A stretch of DNA of 30,945 nt from assembly GCA_040143965.1 (NCBI GenBank), contig JASJQH010006970.1, forward strand, positions 1-30,945. The letters run 5' to 3'. Source of the stretch: Basidiobolus ranarum (lineage: Eukaryota; Basidiobolomycota; Basidiobolomycetes; Basidiobolales). Positions 9,363-20,201 of this stretch are shown here, one piece after another (the first letter of the stretch is position 1; each line of letters starts with the position of its first letter). The position numbers and the translations under genes were made by a program. The notes under the pieces are model-generated. The model made no database searches, was not told the origin of the DNA, and saw only the letters and a program-made list of their open reading frames with translations.

Positions 9363-10908
9363 ATGATCCCTACACCAAGTCTCAGGGCTTTACCAAAGGA
9401 TGTCATCCTAAAGTTGGCTTGCAGTAAAACTACTCCGTTATCGGTAAGTTAGGCTACCAGACATCTTTAATGGCCCACATATTCATGGATATTGATTTTC
9501 GTCTAATAGTTGAAGCAAATATTTACTATCGGAAGGTCAGTTAGATTACCAATTATCCTCTAGATTGAGTCTTAAGAGCTAATCACATATCAATCTATAG
9601 ACATGTACTGGAACATAAAGATAGGAAGGCACTGCTGATTCCCGCCCAATTCCTTCACTCCGAATTACCTATACGATTGAGTCAAAGTGTTAAAATGATC
9701 AATTCTGATGAAATGCCATGTGGTATGGGATCTTTACCATCATTTCGAAGAATTAGTAATCGAATTTTAGAAGATATAAGGTAAATTTCACACTTGCTGA
9801 ATCTTGATATCTCTTATTAAATTTCTTCTCTTGCCCCCTAATGTTATAGCGTATTAACACAAATCTCGAAACCAAATAATTTATCCCAAGAAGAGAATTT
9901 CACCGCTAGTCTTAGAATACTCTTAAAGAGACATAGATATAATATGTTGTCGGTTGGACAAGGCTTCAAGGAATTGTTGGAGTCCACTGGGAAGAGAACC
10001 ACCGATTTCTGTGGAGAGGAATTTCAGAATTTTTTTGATAAATTTTACACCATGAATTTGGGTACCAGACTCTTGATTGGTAAGTAAATTCTTGAGAGAA
10101 TTGATTGATATTAAGACTAAACATTGATCGATCTTCAGGGGAGCATCTAAGTTTACATGATGAAGGTCGTAATTTGGTACAAAGAATATCCCCACTCTTG
10201 GTGGCGGAAAAGGCAGCTAAAGATGCCAAATATATATTTGAAAAGCATTATGCATGTAAAGCACCGGATATTAACATATGGACTCAGAAAAAAAGAATCC
10301 ATACTCTTTACGTGGAAGAGAATTTACATCGAACTATTTTTGAAGTTTTGAAAAATTCCCTTCGTGCTACATACGAGTTTCATCACCAAAATAAGGGGCC
10401 CTTACCACCGGTGAAATTGATCATGGCAGATGGTGATGAGGATGTTACCTTCAAGGTGTCTGATCAGGGTGGTGGTATATCTACCTCAGAGATGCCTAAG
10501 ATTTGGAGTTACGTTCATTCTTCATCACACCATTCTCCAGATATCCAATTGAAAGAGGATGTTGGCCATTATATGGAGTTGCCACTGCATGGCTTTGGCC
10601 ATGGTCTACCATTTGCCAGACTCACCGCTAGATGTAAGTTCTCTATCATTGCTTACAAAAATATCAAGTAAATATTGATTTTTCCTGATTTAGATTTTGG
10701 CGGGGATTTGTCGGTGCTGTCCATGGAAGGTTATGGGACTGATACATATATCCACTTGTTTAGAGAGGATTCGTGCCCAGAAAACCTACCCAAAGTAAGT
10801 AAGTTAAATGAAGAGTTTGAGGAATTTGTACATCAATTGGGCTCGTCACAACATGAATGTAACGATGAGGATGTTGATAAGTACCCAGCAGTCAGAGCTA
10901 TTCTTTGA
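9363..10908 (+). CDS. Pyruvate/branched-chain 2-oxoacid dehydrogenase kinase
   Basis: Six exons (9363-9443, 9510-9535, 9601-9780, 9850-10079, 10139-10633, 10694-10908) give 381 aa. All introns are 59-69 nt. The N-terminal helical domain has FLHSELPIRLSQ and the NLGTRLLIGEHLSLH segment. The GHKL ATPase part has the N box VLKNSLRAT (about residues 213-223), the G1 box SDQGGGIS (about 253), the G2 box GFGHGLPFARLTARYFGGDL (from about 297) and the G3 SMEGYGTDTYIHL. The family phosphorylates the E1-alpha subunit of a mitochondrial 2-oxoacid dehydrogenase complex and switches it off. SMEGYGTD and YFGGDL favour the PDK/Pkp side over BCKDK, but this was not resolved. Only about nine residues precede the conserved core, and an in-frame stop lies just upstream of the ATG, so a mitochondrial leader is either very short or on an undetected upstream exon. 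The C-terminal DW motif of animal PDKs is not seen. Confidence 0.93.
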
Positions 10909-11125
10909 ATTGCCAACTTATGTACCGTTTAATAATACCCCGATTGTTTGATAGTAGTGATCGTTGATGAAAGCATCTTCGCTCTATTAATGAGAAATAA
11001 TAAATTCATTTAACTGTGGACATCCTAATCTACTAGTAGTAAAGATCGCTTTATTGTTTTAATATGTACTGGCAATGAAGAATGAAATGTATGTACTTGT
11101 AATGAGTTGAAATGTACATGTGTGT

Positions 11126-11929
11126 CTATGAAGGTCCCATCGGATCATCTATGCGTTTGGTTGCTTTTTCAAATAAAAAGCCTGGATCCGATACAACTCC
11201 ACATCTGCCCCAGCTTCTAGTCACTTTTCCGTCCATTATTTTAATGAATTCCAACCAATCGACTTTAGTAACACATAGTTCATACTTTAACAGATCCAAT
11301 AATTCCCGCTCCATTTGGTTGATTTCATTTAAGGAATAAACCCCTTCGATCACTTTGTACCATGTCTTATTGTGGTAAGCGCCATCTTGTAAATACTTGT
11401 TCGCTAGTATTAATGCGGCAAGAAATAGTCGATGTCCTGAGCCGTAGCTACCTTTACATGTTGGTCGAAGTTCTTTAAGTCGGATAAGGTACAGAAGGGC
11501 GGTAAGAAGGTTTACAAAGGTGAGGTTTCCCCGTCGGTGAATTCTACTGATGAAATCATCCAACTTTGGTAGATATTTGGGTGCATTGATCGAGGTGCTG
11601 GGAGATTGATCACCACACTCAAAGAGGTGATTGATGGTTTTGCTTAGAATATTGACTAGGTGAAGCTTCAGTTGTTCATCCAGATCTTGAGTAGGTAACT
11701 CAGTAATGGAGGTGGCACTGGTGGTGCTACTACTGGTGCTGATGGTTCGTTGTGAACGTCGGGTGAATGAAATTCTTACTCTACTTTTAGATTTTAAAGA
11801 ATTCTCGTTTTCTTTCTCTACTTTCGTTCCTTCTTTCTCTATCTTCACTCCTTCCTTTTGGGTACTGTTGCGGAAGTATTTTCCAATTGCGTTGTGGGCA
11901 GAGGTGACTATATTATTGGACTCTATCAT
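11126..11929 (-). CDS. PHO85-type (PCL) cyclin
   Basis: A single exon encodes 267 aa. The first 85 residues are basic and Ser/Thr-rich (low complexity). The cyclin box (about 120-245) has the PCL/PHO80 hallmarks: LPKLDDFISRIHRR, LLTALLYLIRLK, GHRLFLAALILANKYLQD, NKTWYKVIEGVYSLNEINQM and ERELLDLLKYEL. Such cyclins activate the Pho85/CDK5-like kinase in G1 control, polarity or nutrient signalling. The pattern is closer to Pcl1/2/9 than to Pho80, judged by eye. A TATATAA-like element lies about 35 bp before the start on the minus strand. The gene converges with the kinase gene, whose stop is 217 bp away, so their 3' UTRs could overlap. Confidence 0.9.
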   Translation of the reverse strand: MIESNNIVTSAHNAIGKYFRNSTQKEGVKIEKEGTKVEKENENSLKSKSRVRISFTRRSQRTISTSSSTTSATSITELPTQDLDEQLKLHLVNILSKTINHLFECGDQSPSTSINAPKYLPKLDDFISRIHRRGNLTFVNLLTALLYLIRLKELRPTCKGSYGSGHRLFLAALILANKYLQDGAYHNKTWYKVIEGVYSLNEINQMERELLDLLKYELCVTKVDWLEFIKIMDGKVTRSWGRCGVVSDPGFLFEKATKRIDDPMGPS

Positions 11930-12744
11930 GTTTAAAGAGCTCTAAGTGTTAAGACTGGCTGGTTATATAGAGGTAAGTATGTAGGTATCTGTCAAGTATG
12001 TAGGGTTGTATGTATTTGTTTGTGAGAAATAGAAAGAAAGGTCGAAAGTGTTAATCCACACCAGCTGAATGACAACAGCAACGATCTCATTGATATTAAA
12101 TATATAGTATGATATGGTGCATCTCGTGACTAAGTCCAAGAATATAATATAATAAACCTCGAAACACTCATACAACACTCATTCAACACTAATTAATATA
12201 TTCTTCTAAATCAATAATCTTAGTGGAGATGCCTCGTGGAAGAAACCTCATATCGGAATTTTGCTTTTAAAGTTCCTCCACAGTCGTTGCATTATGGATT
12301 TGTTTGATCGACATTTGGAGCATTGGGAGCATAGAGAGCATAATCGCATTGCTAACATTAATACACTACAAATGTGGATCATCATCACTATCATACACTA
12401 TAATTGTGGATCAAGGGGGAGATGGGAAAGTATCAGAATCTCATTTAAGCGGGAAATTCACCTCTCGCCTTGAAGAAATCAGTAGATGTTAGCAGTATTT
12501 CGGACAGGTATTGTCGATGTCGTTGGGTATTTGTAAATATACACAGATGCCAATTCTGTTCATGGTTTGCATCCAAGAGCAGATATTAATGTTGATGGCT
12601 ACAAATGCACGAATACACAAATGCTCAAATGCTCAAATCCACAATCAAACCACAATGAAGCTTGAAAGACGGTTTATTGATTGTTGCTTGGAAGGTGATT
12701 TGTGGATGACGAACATCAATTCTAAACTACTCTAATTCACTCCA
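11930..12744. other. Intergenic, about 0.8 kb
   Basis: This is the promoter of the cyclin gene (left) and the 3' flank of the INTS7 gene (right), both minus-strand. It holds simple reiterations (ATTGGGAGCATAGAGAGCATAA near 12322, AAATGCTCAAATGCTCAAAT near 12620) and frames under 75 codons with no recognisable content. Confidence 0.5.
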
Positions 12745-15700
12745 TTATATTACCTTGACTGGATACGATAGATCTGGTCCAGTATACCACGTCTCTCCAC
12801 GCTTATCCGTGATCGCACACTGGATATTCACATAAAAGGTATTCTTTCCACTTTCGAGATGTGGCACGGGAATCGCCGCACTACAAGTGAAATATGTCCC
12901 TGAGACCTGCACGTGATGCACCATTCTTGAATTGCCAATTCGTTGGGCAGCTTTGTTCGGAGTAATATACTAGATGTTGAATGTTACATACAATAGTAGC
13001 AGTAGGTTAGAACACTGAGAATAGAACCAAATCTAGGGGCTGAGAAGAATCTGGGGATCGAAGGTGACATGGTGAAGAATCCAAATAACTTACATTGTTC
13101 AACGGTTGAGAGTGAGAAGAGTACATTAACATCTTTTGTTCGAAATGATCCTTTCCAAAATCGATCTCCTGGAGGGAAGTGAAAACGGTGATCTGAATAC
13201 TAGACACAGTACGGTTGAACTTCTCTTCTGCGTGAATAAAGAGGAGCTTGCATTAGTATACGGGGATACCTGATAAATAAGAGTAAACTGAAAATTGAAC
13301 CTAATTTTTTCTCTACATTGGTAAATCCTTCGATATCCAAGATTAACATGTTCCCTTTTTTGATCATATATGGGTCACTGACGCTCAACGAAGGAGTAGT
13401 GCTGATCTGAATAAATCCACTAATGTTAAAATTTACTATGGAGGCAAGGGAAACAAAGTAAACTCAACCTGAATGTCAATCTGGCTTTTGCTGCGGAAGA
13501 AATATGCTGGCAGTGGCATGGGCGTATTTAGTAGTATCAATAGACATTCCAGAGTCGTCTCTATATTCTAGTGAAGAAAAGAGTGTTACTAAGGGGTGGC
13601 CGTCGTAAGGAAGATTCCTTAACACCTACCATCTCATCGTCTTCTCCATTCTTGACCAGATTAGGGTGCGACATAGTAAGCGCGTGAACACAGGATTTGA
13701 AGAGGTGTTTGGCCGATGAAAATTGAAGCTCTGCATTTTCTGGATGATGGATTTGGTTGATTAAAGGTATTAAGCGTGCCTCCAACTCGATGTCTCTACA
13801 ACAGGGTTTCAATACAGCTTCTATTGATCTTGAATGAACAGTCGGAACATACCTGGAGGTTCCAGTCAGCTTACTCAAGCAAAGGGATAGGATGGCACAG
13901 CATATACAATACGTAGACATCTAAGCAGTTAAGGATAGGAATGAAAGTAGAATCAGTAAACGCATTGGGAAGGTACAACACAAAAGGATATATCTCCAAG
14001 ATAGAAAAGCTTTCTGGATCTATGTCGAAATAGCAATGCATCAGGAACTGGTAAGAATGGGACAGCTGCTTCATGGTAGAGGCCATTTGAACGAGCTATA
14101 GAGATAAAGTATCGAAAGTAAGCAAGGAATGCAATGGGGTGGGGTAGGCTAGTCTTACATTTCTTTTGTACAAGGGATTTTCAGGATTTTGTTGAAGAAG
14201 CTGTAAATACATCATGATATCCTCTGCCCATTCTAGGAAAGTAAGTCGCATGTGGATGATCCATATTTGGAAACTATGGGAATTGTCAATGGAGTTCAAC
14301 GCCTTCAAGTAATATGATGGGCGATTTAGTCATGGCTTCACATCCTGGTCAACAAAACTAAACGCTACCTTCAGATTGGATTGGCCTTTGTATAGCCAGT
14401 TCAGCATCTCCGGTAAATCCGAACACTGCTTGATCGAATGGCACCTGCATTCAGCGGTAGCAATGTAGTATAAAGACTCAAGCCATAGTCTAGAGCTTTC
14501 ACTCTCAACCTTAATGTGTAACAATGTTAGTTTAGAGGCCAATGCACAACAGAGAGCAATACACCAAACCTTTAGAATAAGGAACTGGCAAAGCTCAGAC
14601 ACTCCCTCGAAATACCCATTCTTCGCAGCCTCCTTGGAGATTAGATAGAGAGCCCACGAGATTTCCGGGCAATTGGGGAATTCTTTCTCGTAGTTGATAC
14701 ACATCTTTACGAAGGCTGATAGCTGAACAGATATAAAGTCGTTGTAGTCCACTCCACCACCTGCTTGAATCAAAGTTTTCGACAGGAGAAGCTGTCGTCG
14801 AAAACCCACGAAAAGAGTCAGCAACGCCAAAAATTCAAATAAACCGCGAGATTACTTACAAATTTGTAGGGGCTTTCTCGCACTTTCAGAGACATTTCCA
14901 AGAGTGCCAAGATTTGCTCATATCTATTAAGGATGTTTTGGGGGAATGTGGCTGCTAGTGTACTGAAGCTTGATTGACAGAGTTTCAGCAGATTCTCTTT
15001 TGACAAAGAAAGATGTTCAGCATAATGATCATGTTCAATAAACTATTGGTGATTACCATTGGCCTCGGGAGCAATACTGAGCACGGTGTCAATGACCTGG
15101 TCCACAAATTCGTGGTTCAATTGGATTAAATTAATCAAGCACTTCAATAAAATATTGAGTTTTTTGGTCTAAATATTAGAGTAGAGAGAGCAAATGATGA
15201 GTAAATTAGCCAGCGATATGACCCGTCTTTCCCGAAACTAACCAATCCAGGTAATAGCACTCTTTCGTTTTCCGAATTGATGGTCAGCGAGAACTCCTTC
15301 AAGAGAGCACATAATGAATTTATGGCTTTTGAAGCTAACAACGAGGCTACAGAAATAGAATCAGTAACAGGGCTTCAACACCAGAGACTCGGTGGATATA
15401 CCTTCATCAGTTTCCATGTGAGCACCATCGCTTCCTGAATCCTTAGACATGAGATCCGAAATAATCTGGGCCGCACGAAGTCTTATTTCACTGGCTTGAT
15501 GATCAAGAAACCCCCCTACAAAATTTCGCATCAAAGAGATGGACTCCGATACGATGGAATGCCGACTTTTGGTGGACTCTAATTGAAAGATTGTAAGATA
15601 TGTCCTTTGAAGATGCTCATCCTCTGTGCGTTGGCCTAAAACTATTAATCTCTGTGAATGCAAGGATGGTGGCTAAGAATGGTGAACTACGATCGTGAAT

Positions 15701-17048
15701 GAGGTCAATAGCACTAATACCTCGATGTGTTGGTACTTGGGCCTCCAGTTATTCTTCATAAGATGGATTATCTCGTGTAGAGCATACCGCTTGAAGATTT
15801 TCCGAGGACTATTGTCCACAAATTCAAACAGCATATTGACCTGAAGATAATGAACAAAGTTGAGTTGCCATTCTATTTACATATATGTGTTCTCAACTAA
15901 CGTGATTTTCCAGATACAAAGGGGCCTGAATAGCGAGGTTAGTCAGGGTTTGCAGTAAAACCGAAATAAGCTTAGGCTCCGTATGCTCCTTGAGCATCGC
16001 TTCACATGTGCTTGTTGTCTAGGTATTTCAAAGGTCGTGATGGTTGTGAGAAAGGGAAAGTGGTCAGATTCAACCCATAATAATACTGACTTGAACGACT
16101 AGATCATTACTGTGGTGCATATGTCGAAGTACTCGTAAAATATGTACTTTGATACTTAAAGGTTTCTTCGAATCTATCGTACACACGAATGGTTTAAATT
16201 AATTTCAATACTACAGTCGTATTCGAATGTCAAGTCTCTACCTTGCAGAAGAATCGCAAGCTTATTGCAAACTAGCTTTGGGAATGTTTTCGAAACTGCG
16301 CAAAATTTATCTGAGGCAAAAATCGCCGCTTCTAATTCCATTCGATCCTCAGAGTTCAAACACTCCAGAATTCTAGTGAATCCATTATCAGAAAACAATG
16401 CATGCTGGCATCCACATATTATATTCCACTTTACCCATGCTGGACATCTAGACGTTCACTAGCGATAGTGGAGATGCATCCTAGGGCTCTATAATTCTAA
16501 TATGAGACACTTATTCATTCATACATGCTAGAACCAATGCTCGCCTACCGTGCAGTAAGTGAACGGGCTACGGGGTCGTTACTTTGAAGGACCGGGATTA
16601 ATCTTCGGATAAGCTCTACTACGTTGAGAATCTTCTTATGGTGATGTTCACTTTTTCGGAAAACCTTTACTATGAAGAAACGTACGCTATTGTGGCTGTT
16701 AACAGTAGAACCCCGTATAGTCAGCACAAGTAAGATAAGAAAGTTAAAAAACAATGTTCATGTTGAAAATTGGGCTAATATCGAGTTCCGATAAACTCTA
16801 GTGAAATATTTGCCACCCGACCTATTTCTAAAGAAATCCGCTAGTTTGAGTACACCAGAATTGATGATCACTGGAAATGGATGTTCGTCAAATAGTTGTG
16901 GGAACAGGGAGATAGCTTGTAGTTGAGTTCCTAATCGTTGTGACCGAAACTTGGAATCTAATTCTATCAACTTTTTGAATGCTTGGTCCGCAGAATCTTG
17001 GTGAGTCGAATGCTTCACTTGAATTTGGCTCTTGGAGTTTTGAAGCAT
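12745..17048 (-). CDS. INTS7: Integrator complex subunit 7
   Basis: Twenty-one exons give 973 aa against about 962 for human INTS7: 17048-16822, 16695-16549, 16488-16435, 16372-16242, 16173-16091, 16018-15902, 15840-15721, 15672-15402, 15346-15243, 15168-15057, 14996-14860, 14791-14570, 14509-14369, 14302-14159, 14095-13982, 13920-13853, 13795-13630, 13567-13469, 13406-13301, 13227-13094, 12969-12745. Every phase closes. Family signatures run the whole length: KLIELDSKFRSQRLGTQLQA, HPFPVIINSGVLKLADFFR, KILNVVELIRRLIPVLQSND, VARSLTARALGCI, MELEAAIFA, VLRHMHHSNDL, NSPRKIFKRYALHEI, RLWLESLYYIATAEC, TPMPLPAYFFRS and the C-terminal TDKRGETWYTGPDL. The first two thirds are HEAT/ARM-like helices; the end is a beta domain. 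In animals INTS7 belongs to the INTS1/INTS2 backbone of Integrator, which attenuates Pol II and processes snRNA 3' ends in the nucleus. The least certain introns are 13796-13852 and 12970-13093. Confidence 0.93.
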
Positions 17049-17339
17049 GTTCCTGTGATCTCCTTTCCAAAGCTAGCGATTCAATAGTTTCCCATAAACC
17101 TTGAAGGGAGTTACTTGGTTTGTTAAGTACTAATCTAGATAGAACGAAAAATTGATTAATTTTTTGTAGTTTATGCAATCAAGTTTATGCTAATTAACTA
17201 GTTCAAAAACTAATTGGTAGATGAATCGAAATTTGACTTGAATTATTTAGTAATCAATGAGTGTATAGTGCTTGGTTTTTTTTCTTCGATACATACTTCT
17301 TTCAAACTTTACTCTCTGTAAGTTTCCATTCTAGTCAAC
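17049..17339. promoter_or_regulatory. Likely bidirectional INTS7/UXT promoter
   Basis: The INTS7 and UXT start codons face away from each other across only 291 bp, so the core promoters of both genes must lie here. The stretch is AT-rich with no strong TATA box. A minus-strand ATG at 17178 is out of frame with INTS7. Co-regulation is inferred from the spacing. Confidence 0.6.
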
Positions 17340-18023
17340 ATGTCTTCTACAGAGACCGAACCCATTCAAGATACTCTAGAAAGATATGAAAAGTTTGTCA
17401 ACGATAGACTTAAGATAGATCTCAAGGATACGTTGGATTTGCGGGATCAAGTATATGAGAAGATGTCTGAATAGTAAATGAATTTCTACCTATTATGATA
17501 CTTCTCGAAGAAAATCTTAACTTTCTCATGTATATAGCTTAAAGTTGAGGTCCCAAGTGGAGACATTGAAAGAAAATAACGTTAAAGAAATGAAATCTAT
17601 GGTTGACTTGGGGTCTAACTTTTATGCTCAAGCCAAAATGTATTTATCTTTCGATTCCGGATTTTAGATTACCACTTTTCTTGATAATCAATCGTACTTA
17701 GCTTATTTTCCTTTTCTTTCCTTCATATCTAGCCCAGATACTACTTACATTTATCTCAATGTTGGATACGGTTTTCACGTGCAATTAACACTGCAAGAGG
17801 CTTTAGATTTTATAGAGAAGAAAGAAAAAAATCTGCAAAAGTGAGTCTCGATTTCCCATATATTTATCCCCTTCTTTTGGTATTTACTTTTTTCAATAGG
17901 GTTGCCGATCAGTACACCACAGAAGCCAGTAAGATCAAGGCTCATATTAAGATGGTTTTGGAGGCCATTGCAGAGGTCTTACAGATAGAACAGCAAGAGG
18001 CACAAATACGTCGAGAGCTGTAA
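17340..18023 (+). CDS. UXT: UXT-type prefoldin-like subunit
   Basis: Four exons (17340-17473, 17538-17639, 17733-17840, 17900-18023) give 155 aa, close to human UXT (about 157). The introns are 64, 93 and 59 nt. An N-terminal coiled coil has ERYEKFVNDRLKIDLKDTLD and LRDQVYEKMSEYLKLRSQVE. A beta-hairpin core has MVDLGSNFYAQAKIPDTTYI and VGYGFHVQLTLQEALDFI, and a second coiled coil has SKIKAHIKMVLEAIAEVLQI. The core and its PDT and GYGF words match UXT/ART-27 rather than the canonical prefoldin alpha subunits. In animals UXT works with URI1, PDRG1 and R2TP (PAQosome) in assembling RNA polymerases and other large complexes. An AATAAA lies at 18158-18163. It is divergent from INTS7. Confidence 0.92.
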
Positions 18024-18371
18024 TTTTCCCCTCCAAATATTTAGAGTTACAGTAGCTTCAATTTTATTGTATCATAAAAGCATCGGTTACTAGGTGGACA
18101 AATAGTGGTATTTGTGTATCCCTACATGTGTTGTAATAGAGAAAAAGTATACATCACAATAAAGATATTAATACTTAAAGAATAAAATTAATGACTGCAA
18201 ACAATCATACACTGACTTTATAATCTTACCCAGCTTCATCTCTCAAAAGACATCATAATACTGTAGAAATGTGGATTTATTAAACCATGACTGGTAGAAA
18301 TATATGAATTTACGAAACAATATTCTTTCTCTCTAGATAAATGGTATTTTGATATTCAAACATCTGTGATG

Positions 18372-18384
18372 ACCCTAACCCTAA
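18372..18384. promoter_or_regulatory. Telomere-like ACCCTAACCCTAA motif
   Basis: This is two tandem telomere-type units downstream of the small secreted-protein gene and about 350 bp past UXT. It may be a Myb/TRF-factor site or chance. No longer array is present. Confidence 0.35.
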
Positions 18385-18425
18385 TTCGTTCCTGAAAAGT
18401 GACTTGCGATTCAGAATATTGGTAG

Positions 18426-18635
18426 TTAATAGTCACAATTGACATGGTCACCTTCGTCATCCAACACACATTGGGTTCCTGTACCGCATCGCTTCTCCAT
18501 CCATCCATCTCTTGTGCAGGTGTAAAACAAACCAGAGTCCTCGGAATCGCACATCATTTGACCTTCAGTGCATTCGCCAAGTGCAAAGTTGAAGGAAAGA
18601 GCTAGGAGCAGAACGATGAAGAAAAGGCCTCTCAT
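18426..18635 (-). CDS. Small secreted protein, CBM19-like chitin-binding
   Basis: A single exon encodes 69 aa. The start at 18635 opens a clear signal peptide (MRGLFFIVLLLALSFNFALG). The mature part of about 49 residues has six cysteines and the layout CTEGQMMC, YTC, DGWMEKRC, GTGTQC and NC. This resembles the fungal chitin-binding module CBM19 (the domain at the end of yeast chitinase Cts1): C-x6-C, aromatic-x-C, G-x-W, then GT-x-C. It is likely secreted and binds chitin in its own wall or in prey cuticle. As a stand-alone module it could be effector-like. It is the first of three minus-strand surface or secreted genes between 18.4 and 21.1 kb. Confidence 0.75.
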   Translation of the reverse strand: MRGLFFIVLLLALSFNFALGECTEGQMMCDSEDSGLFYTCTRDGWMEKRCGTGTQCVLDDEGDHVNCDY

Positions 18636-19134
18636 TTTTGTTAGTCTGGTTTATTTGTTTAAGAGAGGACATACTGAGGCTTTATATCGAGGTGTGAAGC
18701 TTCGGAAATCCGTAGTAAGAACTTTATGCAAGCAATGTACTTGTCGGACTTTTTCCACTGCGTTATCTATTATCTTAGTATAAATATGGCTAATAGTAGT
18801 TTATATTCTCATTTATCATCTTACAGACTGCATACGCCATGATGTAGGAGAGCACTAAATTCACAATTGTAGTTAAAAATTTAGCTCATTTTGGTTAACT
18901 GTGATCTACTATAATGCCAGCCAAAACCAATTACTCAAACAAAATGCAACATCTACCTATATTTATGTACTTTTCTAGAGCATCAACAAGACGACCAAGA
19001 GTGCACTGATATCCCTCAATAAAGAGGCTATTATGATTTAGGGCTATTTATTGACTGCTTAAACATGAGAAATAATTAAGGGAATACTAATAAGGGTATC
19101 AGGATATTAAACCAGAAGAATCGATATTTACTCA
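18636..19134. other. Intergenic, no gene seen
   Basis: This is the promoter of the CBM19-like gene and the 3' flank of the trypsin gene. It is AT-rich. An open plus-strand stretch at 18568-18783 is antisense to the small gene and has no support. Confidence 0.5.
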
Positions 19135-20201
19135 TCAAATAAGCAACATTGCCCAAAACCAACCTAAACCAACCAACTCTAAAACGAAGGATTTCCATGT
19201 GGAAGCCTGGCTTTGTATTTTAACTCGATTCGATTTCGTTCGAGAAGTAATAGCCAGTTCGGTACCATTGACTAACAAAACATCTGGGTGTATACCGGTA
19301 ACTTCTAATAAATAGTCTATATGCGTTGATACCCTGGTGTAGAAACCCAAACTTTCAAAACTACCACATTCAACGTTCTTTCTCTGCAGCATACTTACCC
19401 CAAAACTGGTTATTCCGTATAAGCTAGGGACTGTAGCTTTGGCATCGGTCATATAATTTTGAATCAAGGGCCCACCCGAGTCGCCCGCACAGGTATCTTT
19501 ACCGGGAGTAAACCCTGTACAGATAAAGTCGTCATTATGGTCCTCAAAGTCAGGAATTATAGACTGGCAGGGGAATATAGGAGAAGTCGTTATATTGACC
19601 GATAAAAGTACTGTAGAGGAATCCGCCCATTCAGTTTGACCCCAACCCAAAGCCAAAAATGTCTGAAAGTTACGCACAGGACTTGGGTTTATTTGGATTG
19701 GTTGGACGGAGGAATTGTAACCTAATGGAGTATCTAGTCGAAGGATGGCGATGTCATTCTATTTCGTAATAAAGCAAGTATTAGAAAGATATATCGTTCG
19801 GATACGTGGCTGATGCATGGACTTACAAGATATGTCTCCGGTTGATACTTTGGGTGAACGAATGCTTGACTCACTCCAACAGAGTTGCTAGAATCTCCAT
19901 TGGCTGTTCCAACCACAACTTTGATCTGTTCAGTTGGAAATGTGGGTAGTTTGGGTGGTAAGAATATACCGTTCTGGAAATCTATTAAACAGTGAGCCGC
20001 TGTGAGGATCCATTCGTGATGAAGGATACTGCCACCACAGGAAGGGACTCCATGAATAAATAAATGAGCTAGGAATGGAAATTCTCCCGCATAGGCGGCA
20101 GCGCCACCTCTGATGCTACTTTTTCTTGGTTCTGGTATTACTTCCGAATCGCCCATTATCATTGGTAGTGATGAGAGTAATAAGAGGATAAGCCTTCGCA
20201 T
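19135..20201 (-). CDS. Trypsin-like serine protease (S1A)
   Basis: Two exons (20201-19827, 19758-19135) give 332 aa, with a 68-nt intron between PETYL and NDIAIL. The start at 20201 is chosen for the signal peptide MRRLILLLLSSLPMIMG, although the frame is open to 20471. A pro-segment is followed by the activation site SSIRGGAAAYAGEFPFLAHL, with IRGG in place of the usual IVGG. The triad is intact: LTAAHC, NDIAILRL and GDSGGPL. Asp six residues before the catalytic Ser (KDTCAGDSGGP) predicts cleavage after Lys/Arg. About 70 residues follow the normal trypsin end and finish in a hydrophobic stretch (LVGLGWFWAMLLI), which may be a GPI-anchor signal or membrane tether. Trypsins are abundant in entomophthoralean fungi, where they serve in nutrition and host cuticle attack. 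Confidence 0.93.

Noticed and set aside
12261-12735. Plus-strand frames between the cyclin and INTS7 genes
   Set aside because: Low-complexity reiterations, no domain, and they run through the INTS7 3' flank.
16888-17178. Longer minus-strand frame beginning at 17178 as an alternative INTS7 start
   Set aside because: It is in a different frame from the INTS7 exon. The frame starting at 17048 carries the conserved N-terminal residues and splices correctly.
18568-18783. Plus-strand frame antisense to the CBM19-like gene
   Set aside because: It is a shadow of the signal-peptide codons and has no support of its own.
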